This document shows positions 12,362 to 22,419 of a DNA stretch of 64,000 bases, piece by piece. A model generated the notes under the pieces. The model was not told the origin of the DNA. It saw only the letters and a list, made by a program, of their open reading frames with translations, and made no database searches. The translations under genes and the position numbers were made by a program. The first letter of the stretch is position 1. Each line of letters begins with the position of its first letter. Source of the stretch: Macrostomum hystrix (taxonomy: Eukaryota; Platyhelminthes; Macrostomidae); assembly GCA_950097015.1 (NCBI GenBank), contig CATNEN010000024.1:62001-126000 (forward strand), read 5' to 3'.

Positions 12362-13228
12362 ACTGTATAGAGGAGTGGCTAAGAGACATGTTTCTAAAGA
12401 AGTAATCAAGAGGGGGCTGTTTGGACAAACTTTTCACTTATTTTTTACTTAAAACGCCCTTAAACAAACTCTTCACTTTTCATTAATGCAGTAAATAAAT
12501 AAATGGTGACCTTCACTATAAAGTTAATACAGAGACGTGAATTGCTTACTGCTTTGCTTTAAATTTCTGCCCCAAAAACAACGGGCAAAAAAAGCTAGTA
12601 TCTATATATATAAAAGTGAAAACTCTGTCTGTGTGTCTGTCTGTGTGTGTGCAACCTTTTGTCTTTATAGACGCCGAAACCGCTCAACCAAATCGCACCA
12701 AACTTTGCACATACCTAAAACCACCTACGCTGAGTGCAATAGGCTACTCAAATTCCTGAAAAATCATTTCCTTCCTGCTCAAAAGTGCAAAAAACTGCTC
12801 AAAAATCGTCAAAAAATCACTCAATTCGACATATCGTCGCCCCACTTTGTCAGATTTTCTCCAAATTTGATCCACTTACACTTTACATGTTTTCCAACAA
12901 TGCTGTCAATTTTGAACATCTCTACTCAATCCAGAGCAAAGCTGCATCATCTCAAAGTGAGTCACTTTTTGTTTTCCGAGGACAGCCACCCCAACTCCCC
13001 TCCGCCACTCTGCGGGCCAAATTTTATTACAGCCACCCCCTCCCTTCCCCGGGCGCCGAAGCCCCAGACTGTACATTGTATTTCAAGCCGTGAATGTACA
13101 CAGCCCAAACCCCTAGACTGTCTACTGGCCCCCAAGCAGCACTGAGACTGAGTGCGGTGAGTGCGGTGGCGTCCCAGTGCGCAGGGCTTTTTTGTAGCTA
13201 AAGTGAAAACTCTGTCTTTAGGCTCAAG

Positions 13229-13396
13229 GCTCAGGGACAGTAGCTGAAGGTGGCTGGCATCAACCTGGAGACTCCTTGCTTCTCGCATGGGCAGCTTTAT
13301 GTCGCCTGCTCCCGTGTTGGAACTCCAGCTGGCCTATTCATTTTCGCACCAAGGGGAAGAACGAAGAATGTGGTGTATCCCCAGGCCTTGAGGTGA
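13229..13396 (+). pseudogene. Helitron helicase remnant, copy 2, with stop
   Basis: Same 56-codon block as 11791-11958, but the fifth codon is TAG instead of TCG, so the frame is broken at the start of the motif. Other differences are few. Confidence 0.78.
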
Positions 13397-13548
13397 CTCG
13401 CAAGCAATTAATAGAAAAGTAGTCACGAATTGACCTTGACCTGTCTAACTCTGAACTCTGAAACAGTTTAATTTTGTTTCTTTGACATTGTTATTGTTAT
13501 GCCATGGCTATTTTCCTTATGCATACGCGTGTACATGCATACTGTATA

Positions 13549-13822
13549 CAGAGGCAGATTTAGGGGGGGGGGCGGGGGGCAGTCGCCCCCCTAAATTTTA
13601 ATCATGGGAATAAGATGCCCCCACCAGGGGCGCCAGTCGCAGCACTGGCGCCCCTTTTCGGCCGCTGGCGCCCCTTTTTCAGCCGCTGGCTCCCGTTTTT
13701 CAGCCGCTGGCGCCCTTTCTTGGCTCCTGGCGCCCTTTTTCGGCCGCTGGCACCCCCTCTGTGATTCTCATGGCGCTCCCCTGACAGACCGCCCCAAAAC
13801 AAAATTCCTGGATCTGCCACTG
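13549..13822. mobile_element. hAT MITE inside Helitron copy 2
   Basis: Orthologous to 12111-12361: same insertion point and same ACTGTATA duplication (13541-13548 and 13823-13830). One extra GCCGCTGG-type unit makes it 274 bp. It therefore inserted before the two Helitron copies diverged. Confidence 0.82.
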
Positions 13823-14149
13823 ACTGTATAGAGGAGTGGCTAAGAGACATGTTTCTAAAGAAGTAATCAAGAGGGGGCTGTTTGGACAAACTTTTCACTT
13901 ATTTTTTACTTAAAACGCCCTTAAACAAACTCTTCACTTTTCATTAATGTAGTTAATACAGAGACGTGAATTGCTTACTGCTTTGCTTTAAATTTCTGCC
14001 CCAAAAACAACGGGCAAAAAAGCTAGTATAATATATATATTTAACCGTCTCCCATCTCCTGACTCCCGATCCCGACTGATCCCGAGAAAAAAAATAAATT
14101 CCCACCCGATCCCACCCAACAATTTTTTCTTCTGTTTGGTCGGTCTCTA

Positions 14150-17062
14150 CTATCCAGTAAGCTTAGCAATTTTTCGCTTTCCTTTATTCGCACTCGTGTA
14201 ATTAGATAAGTCTTTGATCAGATTTTTAATTGTGCAGTTAAAAAATGACCTCACAACACCTTCCTTGATGTCGTGGCCCTCCATGCACATGGTTCGGCCC
14301 ATGAAAGCCTCCACGAATGGATTGTCATCCACAAGCATATCAGCTAAACAACAAAACAGCTGCAGTTGATTAGGAGTGCACAGCAGCTTTCTGCGAAGAT
14401 CATCGTTTTGGCGAATCTCCTCAAAGATATGCCAGCAATGTTTTGCAATGGCAAATACAACCTCGGTTGGTCTAGTCAAACCACCACGATTTATTTCGTC
14501 CAGAAAAGCTGATGCTGATGGTTGAACCCAATCTTCAGTTTCAAGCAGTGGCAGAATGTCAGGACTTACTAGCATCTCATGGCAGGACTCGCATCCGCGC
14601 TTTCGATTTAGAAATGATCTTGCGATTGCGCCACTTACATAATAAATTACGGTGCAGTCCGACGTTCCAGGCTGAATGGTAAGCTCGATCTTTTCAGAAA
14701 GCTCACTTGCTAGATTAATGCACTGATGCTGATCGCGACTGTTGGTGACTGAGTCGAGGGCAGTCGAGTCGCACCGACAAATCTGAGAATTTTAGCAAAC
14801 TGATTGCAGCAATCTTGCGACTGTTCTCAATCAGCTGCCTGGCAGATATAAAATAGTTTGCTCTGGACATCTGGCGGAGCCAGCCGAATCTCTTCTCGAT
14901 ACTGTCAGACTGAAGAGAGCCAAGGAGGACATATGAGAAGCCTTCGCGATCAAGTAGGTGTCTCGCACAGGCAGCTATTGTGTGACAGGTAGTTCGACAA
15001 GCCAGAAATGTCTCCTTTGAGAGCCCATGCTTGCTGGTCGACTGCCATTCCTGTGTAGGAAAATAGAATGTAGGAATCACTGATTGGACACTAAGTTTTG
15101 TGAACTTAAGTAAAATTAGGGGTTAGTTATTAGTTGAATGCTATAATCACTTTCCTATTTAATAAAATATTCTTTCTCGTTCTTACCTTCAATATATTTC
15201 CAAAATCATCCAAAAATCGAAGCTTCCAGTCCAGAGATGATCGCACGGGATCCTGGACTATATCGCACTTGTGGTATCCTTTTCACATTAAGTATTTTCC
15301 ACAGCTTGACAATGACGCCAATAAAAATAGCTGTATCGAGCCAGTTCTTGCCTTCGTGTTCACTGTAGTACCTCAACGCATGGAGGGTAGACTTGCAGAA
15401 AAGGGATACAGCCATTTTCACAGAAGATGTTTCAATACTTTTAGGATCAAGCGTAGTAGTACTTACCTTGTGTGCCAATCTTACTGGCATCCCAGCTTCA
15501 GCGTGATAGAGCTCCCTAGTATCTAGAATATTGTGGTATGACAAATCTGGTTCAAAATAGGTGGATAGGCAGGACATTCAAAGCTTGAAAATTATTGTAT
15601 ATGTTTTTCAGGTTGTGCACCGGGTTGAATAGGAAAAAAATTGGCTGCCCACTGATCTTGTCAATAACCGATGATCGCAGTTCTCCTTCACACACAAAAT
15701 CGATAATAAACTTTCTGTTCACTGGAGCATTGTCAATAGATATAGCAATGATGGAAAACTGCATGCTTCTCAGAAGTTCCATTGTCTCCTGGAACCAGCA
15801 ATCGAGTTCGCGGGCGGTTAGTTTAGCTACCGGATACATGGACACCATGTCTTTGAACTTCCCAGCTACTGATCTTGTCATAAAGCAGCAGTACATCGAC
15901 GCTATTGGTCCATTTTCATCCACTCCGCTAACTTGACCTCCACAGTATTCCATCCGGTTAGCAATGTAGATCTCATCAATGATCAGCACAACAGTTTTTT
16001 TTCCATTTTTGTAAGTTTAGATGCCCGCAGTCGAAGGTAGCCCTGAGTGCCCAGTCCATCCTTACTAAATTTACTAGTAATAAAACAAACAGTTCGCACC
16101 GATGGAATGCAGAGAATGTCTTGCTTGCGAAGTAGTTAATATGCGGCACAGTTTGTGGAGAAGATCGTGTAGCATTGAATTCCTTCAAGAATTTGTTCTT
16201 GAAGGAAGGCTATCGACCTGTCATCCTGCTGTTCCAGAGCTTTGGATAAGTTGTCTTGGGCTAAATCAAGGAAAAAAATTGAATGCTTATGAGAATACGC
16301 TTCCGAAGAATGAGCTGAAGATGCATCCAGTTCTTCATTCAAGCACTTTACTCGTGTCATTAGATTCAGGATCTCGCTAATCAAATGTACAATGCGATCT
16401 TTCCCGACTTGCATGATCGTCATATCCTTTGGCAGTGCCGAACCCTTCAATCCGATCGAGATGTCATGGCCTGGTCCTATGACAATAGAACACGCTATCT
16501 GACAGACTTGAAGAAGCTCCAGCATGTAGATGCAGAGCTTTCCATTGCAGATAGATGTTTGAAAGCCAGCAGGCCGACTATCCGTCGAGTCAAGACGTTC
16601 TTGAAGTTGTTCGGGTGAACAATCTTGAATGCTGTCGCTGGAAAAGAAACCATCAATCTGCTCCTGTAGCCGGTCATTTTTATTCTCCAATCGCGCAGAG
16701 GATGACACTGAGCATGTGCTTCGAGCTGCAGGCGCAGTTGATGAAAGGTACTTGGGTGCGTTATTGAAGATAGAAGGCACAGCCTCAGGCTTCAAGTGGC
16801 GATTCTTCAGCCAACCATTGTCGATCTTCTTGCAATAAATATTTTTGTATTTTGTCGTTTCAACAAAGTCGTTGGCAGTGAAATGCAGTGAACATATTTT
16901 GGAATGTTTTGTCGGCTCAAGGTCTTTTCCTGGATTGGCCTTTTTCCTCTCTTCCAAAATAGTTGGGTTGCAAAATGGATAGCTATGAAAAGTTACAGTA
17001 TCCGGAGTGGAATCGCTGGCGTAACCGCTTTTGCAACCGTAAGCAGAGCACTTGTTCACCAT
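14150..17062 (-). pseudogene. THAP-domain P-element-like transposase, copy A (broken)
   Basis: ATG at 17062-17060 starts a THAP C2CH zinc finger (MVNKCSAYGCKSG ... CSLHF), the DNA-binding domain shared by P transposase and THAP9. The frame then continues to about 16136. Downstream, the RNase H-like catalytic region appears in another frame at 15552-15989, with LIIDEIYIAN (first catalytic Asp region), a DNAPVNRKF motif and NPVHNLKNIYNN in the P-type insertion domain. C-terminal blocks follow at 15206-15577, 14715-15080 and 14150-14575. At least three frame changes separate these blocks; some may be introns, but the gene looks dead. The last stop TAG lies within the hAT target duplication. Neighbours B and C share orientation and domain order but are clearly diverged. 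Confidence 0.82.
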
Positions 17063-17473
17063 CTTGGCGGTTTGATATCTTGGCGGTCTCACCGGCGGTT
17101 TGGCGGTGAGACAAGCAGACAAGCAGAGAAAACTCTATACCTACTGACCTGCCATGGTCAGACATTATAAGGATATTGAAGCACCCTTCTGGTGAATCAT
17201 TTCATACGACCTGGGTCGGACCTGCTGCACTTCCGCAATTGTACACTGTTTCCGTAATGTACAACTCATTCCCTTTTAGTCACTATAGATATCATAAGAG
17301 CCCGCATGTGCACAATAACTCCACGTGCTGTCTTTTCCACCTCCAAAAGGCTTGCTATGGTATGAGTTTCCTTGTTGTCCCCTTCTCTTTGTTCTATTGA
17401 AAATATTTTCCCACAGCCACAAATTGAAAACGCATGGCCTAAAGTTGGAGAAAATTTCCGAGCAAAAAAATAT

Positions 17474-17507
17474 GCTTCCTGTCCAGATTCTAACTAGAGA
17501 CGTCCAT
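17474..17507 (-). repeat. terminal inverted repeat of P-like copy A, right
   Basis: Inverted near-copy of 9419-9452, about 410 bp upstream of the copy A start codon. This marks the 5' end of the element. Confidence 0.65.
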
Positions 17508-17750
17508 GGTTTGGCCAGGGACTTCTATAAATTGCATCTGGACTGGAAGGCAAAAAGAGCCTTTACCCATTGTGGGCATCCAATCCTTGAGCAGCAAAGC
17601 GCTTTGCTATGGAAATCGCGTGTTTTTCGCTTTAAATTGAACAGGAAAAGCAGATTGCAGTTAACTAAACTATAAATTTAAGTGAAGTAAAAAGCAATTA
17701 TTTCACGATAAATTTGTTTTCAGTTCAATAATGATTACCATGCTGATCAT
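17508..17750. other. spacer between P-like copies A and B
   Basis: No gene is seen. It should contain the 3' terminus of copy B, but I could not pin down an inverted repeat partner for it. Confidence 0.4.
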
Positions 17751-19899
17751 TCAGGTGTTGCTTGCAGAATAGCCGGATAGCTTGTTAATTTTCCGCTTTC
17801 TTCCGCCTTCATGATTGGAAATCTGCTTCGCAAGATTTTTCAGCCAAATCGGCGCTCGATGCAGTCGGACTGAATTGCCCCCAGAAGCACATAGGAAAAT
17901 CCCTCATGATCTAGGAGGTGCCTGGCGCAAGCAGAAATAGCACGGCAAGTTGCTCGGCAGGCAAAGAAGGTCTCCTTGGACAAACCTGAGCTCTTCGACA
18001 TTTCCCATGTGTCCAGGAAATCAGCGAACTCTTCCAGAAACTGCAATTTCCAATCAAGTGAGGACCGAATTGGGTCCTGACTGATGTTGCGCTTGCATTT
18101 TCCTTTGGAGGGGGTTTTGACATTCAAAATGTTCCAAAGCTTAAGCACGAGACCGACAAAATTGGCGGTGTCTAGCCAATCTTTGTTGGCATGCTCTGAA
18201 TAATACCTCAGCGCATCGCGAGTCGACTCGTTAAAAACAGCGAGTGCTAGCTTTGCAGAAGTTTTTTTCGATGCTCTTAGGATTAAGCACAACAGGATTT
18301 AGCTTGTGTGCAATCTTCAGAGGCTTTGATGCTTCGAGTTCGTAGAGACAAATTATGTGCTCAAACCGAGCTTCGGATGGTTTGGGTAGCATCGATGATG
18401 GTGGGAGGCTGAAGACTCTTCGACTCAGGAAATTGTTGTAAATATTCTTTAAGTTATGCACTGGGTCAAAGAGCACAAACACAGGCTGCCCTGTTGTCTC
18501 ATCGACAAAAAATGTCTCAGTGCCGTTGGCACACAGGTCCTTAACGAACTTGCGATTGACTGGAGCGTTGTCAACACAGACTGAAACAACCGTGAATGTC
18601 AACCTTTTCAAAACTTCAAAGGCCTGTTGAAACCACTCGGAGAGTTTTTTGGCAGCTAAAGTCGACACGGCGTGCATCGATACCATGTCCTTGAACTGCC
18701 CAGCAACTGAGTTAATCATGAAGCAGCAGAAGGTGGATGCAGTCGCACCATTTTCATCAATGCCACTCAATTGACCATGGCTGTATTCGATCCGGTGAGC
18801 AACGTAGATCTCATCGATTACAAGAGTGACGACTTTCTCCATCTGAGAAAGTTTAGAGGCTCTTAGCTTCAGATAGCCTTCGGAATCCAAGCCTTCACTG
18901 GAGCCAACTCTGGCAGTGATGGATCTAAGAGTTCGATCAGAAGGAAGGCAGAGAGCATCCTGTTGCAACATGGTCTTGTAAGCCGAGGCACTAATTAAGT
19001 AGATGAGGTAAGAAAAAACAAGAAGATGTTGGGAATACTTCCTACCTGGTGGCGGCTTCCGGCTCAACTTCAACTGCTCCAGAACGAAGCCTACAGTGCG
19101 GTTTTCAGACAGCGATGTTGCTTCTTCCAGTAGATCTTGAGCCAAATTCAACAGACGGGAGACCTTCTTGTCAAGAGAGTGAGGCTGGGTGCTTCGAGCA
19201 TCCTCCTTCCAGTTTTTTACTCTGGACATGATGTTGACCAGTTGGCTAAGTGTAACAACTCTTTCACCGTCCAGAAGGTCGGCAAAAGTGGCAGATTTTA
19301 GTGGCACGCCATTTAATCCACACCTGATAGTGTGATCTTCGTGCAAGCAGATGTAGGACATGTGGGGAAATGGCTCCATATCCACCATATAGATGCAAAG
19401 CTTGTTCTCCTGGATTGTGACCTGGAATCCGGTTGGCTTGCTCTCTTCCTGATCCAGCTTGTGGTTTATGTAATGGAGATCAGCGTTAGCGATCTTGAAA
19501 GTCATCGATCCTGTTCAGCAGCTCATTATTCTCACGCTCCAGGCGCCCAGTTGCTGTGGCGGCCGTTGAACGGGGCGGCAAATTTTCAGAAGACATATAT
19601 GAAGGTGCATTCGGAAAGATAGATGGTACTGCACCTCGCTTCAGAACGCGCTTGTTTAGTCGGTCTTTAGTCTTCTTACGGGTCGGATTGGAATCGATCG
19701 AAGCTTCCAAAAAATCATGCGTTTGAAAATGCTGTGAGCAAATCCTGGAATGCTTTGTCGGCTGGAAATCCTTCCTTGGATTTGCTGGGTTCCATTTCTC
19801 TAGCAGTGCTGAATCTTGCAGTGGGTAGCTATGGAAGGTTACTCCTTCAGACTTTCCTGCTCTATTCGTGCATCCATATGCCGAACAGGAATTTACCAT
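17751..19899 (-). pseudogene. THAP-domain P-element-like transposase, copy B (frameshifted, internally deleted)
   Basis: ATG at 19899 opens a THAP finger (MVNSCSAYGCTNR ... CSQHF). A frameshift near 19495 leads into the main frame 18231-19505. That frame has the catalytic region TLVIDEIYVAHRIEYS, DNAPVNRKF and DPVHNLKNIYNN. A second frameshift lies near 18265, next to a run of T. The 17840-18292 frame then stops at IERRFG, but in the next frame the extreme C-terminus resumes (KNLAKQISNHEGGRKRKINK), ending at TGA 17753-17751. About 250 residues present in copies A and C are missing at this join, near 17845. Internal deletion is common among P elements. Not active as written. Confidence 0.82.
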
Positions 19900-20180
19900 A
19901 TTTGCCTGCTGCTTTCTGGTATTCGCAGAAAAAGTCGGTCTGTTGTTTCAGACTTGCAGGGTTGCAATTGCAATGTTTCGAAGGTAGGAGTTAGCATGAA
20001 GAATTTCAATACCAAAGTTCTTATACAGTTGCTTCCCCTTCCTTCCCTGACCGAATCCAGAGATGACTAACGCCGAGTACAGTTAGGTAAAGAGAACAGT
20101 TCCCCTCTTACTTGTTGTGGGCGCAGATGATAAGAATCATATGGGACTCCAGTTAAATAATTTTTGCATGAATTTCTAAC
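19900..20180. other. spacer between P-like copies B and C
   Basis: No gene is seen. It must hold the 5' end of copy B and the 3' end of copy C. A CATCTCTGG-like stretch on the minus strand near 20050-20070 faintly resembles the copy A inverted repeat. Confidence 0.35.
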
Positions 20181-21025
20181 TCAATGTACGCCCCAGAAGT
20201 GTACAAGCGTACACTTTAGACAGTCTTCTGCCTCTGCCACTCTTTTAACTCCTTTGTCCCTGTTCCACAGATTCCCCTCTGCCCTCCATCCAGAGCAGTT
20301 CGTGCGCCCAAAGAAATTCTCCATGAAGATGTCGTCCTCCATAAGCTCGTCCACGAGATTGGTGAACAAGACCATCTGGTTGGAGGCGCTGAGCAGCTGG
20401 CCTCGCAGTTTTTCGCTCCTTCGAATCGCCTCAAAAACCTTCCAGCTGTGGCTCGCCAGTTTGAACACTACGTCAGTCGGCTTGGACAACCCGCCGCGGT
20501 TAATCTCGTCAATAAAGGCAGAGGCAGTCGACTGGATTGGAGCGTCTACTTCTAGCGGGGTCAGAACATCCGACTCGAGAAGAAGCTCCCGGCAGGACTC
20601 GCAGCCACGTCTGCTCTGCACCAGTTTCTTCGCAATGCAACCGCTCATGTAGTAGATGACGGTGTAGTCGGAGCCTTCGGGCTGAACAGTCAACTCCATC
20701 GTTGCCGCCATCTCCTGAGCCAGTCTCTTCATTCCAGAATCATGCTCGGGAGTCGACTCCGCGATCGCACGATCGATATCGCGGAGCGAAAACTGAGAAA
20801 ATTTGAGCAAGCTAATAGCTGCGATCTTTCGATTGTTCTCGGACAGCTGCCTGGCAGAAATGAAGTAGTTAGCTCCGGACATCTGGCGAAGCCACCCAAA
20901 TCTGCGCTCGATGCTGTCAGACTGGAGGGCACCGAGCAGGATGTAGGAAAGGCCTTCGTGATCGAGCAGGTGTCTCGCGCAGGCAGCGATGGCTCGGCAG
21001 GTATTGCGACAGGCAAGGAAGGTCT

Positions 21026-21036
21026 CCCTGGACAAG
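21026..21036. repeat. target site duplication of the MULE, left copy
   Basis: CCCTGGACAAG; the same 11 bases follow the element at 25300-25310. It lies inside the P-like copy C coding sequence (codons for Leu-Ser-Arg on the minus strand). Confidence 0.85.
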
Positions 21037-21529
21037 GGAGCACGAGACTTGCCCGCAGGCGAACTGCCCGCCGAGATTTGCCCGCAGGAGATTTGCCCGT
21101 CGAGATTTGCCCGCCGAGGTTTGCCCGCAGAGATGTGCCCTTAGTGCATTCTGCCCGCAGGAGATTTGCCCGTCGAGATTTGCCCGCAGAGATTTTCCCG
21201 TCGAGATTTTCCCGTCGAGATTTGCCCGCAGATTTTCCCGTCGAGATTTTCCCGTCGAGATTTGCCCGCAGAGATTTTCCCGTCGAGATTTGCCCGCAGA
21301 GATTTGCCCGCAGAGATTTTCCCGCAATGCAGTTTTAATCTTGCAAAAATCGACTTATACTTATCGAAATTATTTACCTGCCAGATTTCAACCGTGTGAA
21401 TCTGAAACTCTTACTGCCGCAAATGCATAAGATATTTCTTTGGCATTCCGCAGACACCTCAAATTTCCTTTCTGCTAAATTACTGTAGCCTGTTCTATAA
21501 TCTTTTGTAGCAGCAATTTTTTGCTGGTG
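21037..21529. repeat. MULE terminal inverted repeat, left (493 bp)
   Basis: The outer 290 bp is a tandem run of about 14-15-bp units of the types GAGATTTGCCCGCA and GAGATTTTCCCGTC. The inner 200 bp is unique and ends TTTTTTGCTGGTG. It pairs with 24791-25299. Confidence 0.87.
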
Positions 21530-22419
21530 GAGCAGCTCACATAGCTTGTCGCATATTTTAATAAGGTAATGACTTTATTTTTCCCTTGACAGAACCGCAC
21601 AATACAATAGCTATTTTTGTACATTCACTTGGCAAAAAGTAGAACAAGGTATTTAAGCGTCGCAAGTCAAAAGATGGTGAGGCTGTAGGTATCATTGGCA
21701 TTAATTGCGAATTAACAGGTTCAACAGCGATTGTACAATCACTATGCATGCATAATACAAGCGAAAATGAATTGCAGTAGGTAAATTAGCAATTTTCACT
21801 CTACTTAGCTCACACATTAACGGAATTTAGCACCCCAAAGGAGCAAATCTTCCGATGTGCAGCGCCAGCACATCCATTTGATCCTTCCCTATTCATTCCC
21901 TTTCAATCAAGTCCTTGGGTTCAATTACTTAAAACAACTTTGTACTCTACTGCATTTTTCACTTTGCATTCGCTTAACGATAACTTTTGATTGAGCAATA
22001 ATGAAAACAATATGAAAATGATTGACCAATTGTTAACATTTACTGTGCATCGCAAGACAGGAACAGGTGGATGACGGAGTACATGGCAACAAAAGCATTC
22101 AGTGATACAGTTACAATGGCAACCTACAAGAGGAAGGGAAGGGAATGGGGAGGAGGGGTGAGTTGTTATGTAGGCAGAAGACTGTGGGTTCACTGAACTT
22201 CTCTGACCTAACCAAATTTCAGAAACTAGAAGCAACCGCAGTGCTAAATACGAGGGTTTAAAGTGCACAAAGTGAATGCCTTTGCGAATCCCATGGAAGC
22301 GGGAACTATTATTATATAGGCCACAATGAAACTAGAGCACAGAATATTAAATTTATTGCTTCTTAGTGTATTGCAGCAAGAAACCAAAATTGTAAGGATA
22401 GCTACCGTTGTCAATCAGA

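Larger units (their letters stand above)
11163..12598 (+). mobile_element. Helitron copy 1
   Basis: The copy starts TCTATATATATAAAAG after a host A and ends GCTAG before a host T. A small hairpin (TGCCC...GGGCA) lies about ten bases before the end. These are the TC...CTRR and 3' hairpin marks of Helitrons. It carries a PIF1-like helicase remnant (11791-11958) and a hAT MITE (12111-12361). A CTGT microsatellite follows the 5' end. Copy 2 begins two bases after its end. Confidence 0.82.
12601..14026 (+). mobile_element. Helitron copy 2, head-to-tail with copy 1
   Basis: Same termini and hairpin as copy 1; begins TCTATATATATAAAAG and ends GCTAG. It differs by scattered substitutions, one extra internal unit in its MITE, and loss of about 31 bp near 13950 (a GTAAATAAATAAATGG-containing piece present in copy 1 near 12490). 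Only TA separates it from copy 1. Confidence 0.82.
9830..14149. mobile_element. hAT-like non-autonomous element inserted in P-like copy A
   Basis: The ends are TAGAGACCAACC (left) and its inverted near-match TAGAGACCGACC (right). The 8-bp duplication CTATCCAG flanks both sides (9822-9829 and 14150-14157); eight bases is the hAT hallmark. GC-rich motifs such as CCCGATCCC sit just inside both ends. No transposase is visible. The interior is AT-rich DNA with a TA microsatellite near 10815-11130 and two Helitrons. Confidence 0.78.
9419..17507 (-). mobile_element. THAP-type P-like DNA transposon, copy A, with nested insertions
   Basis: A 34-bp inverted repeat pair bounds the element: 9419-9452 (starting ATGGACATCTCTAG) and 17474-17507 on the other strand (ATGGACGTCTCTAG). 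They match at about 30 of 34 positions. The transposase relic lies at 14150-17062. A 4.3-kb hAT-like insertion (9830-14149) sits in its stop codon region. Removing it leaves about 3.8 kb, a plausible P-like length. I could not identify a matching 8-bp target duplication. Confidence 0.7.

Noticed and set aside
20742-21430. Plus-strand ORFs rich in PSRFARRD repeats, and their mirror at 24890-25373
   Set aside because: They translate the 14-15-bp repeat units of the MULE inverted repeats and run antisense to the P-like gene.
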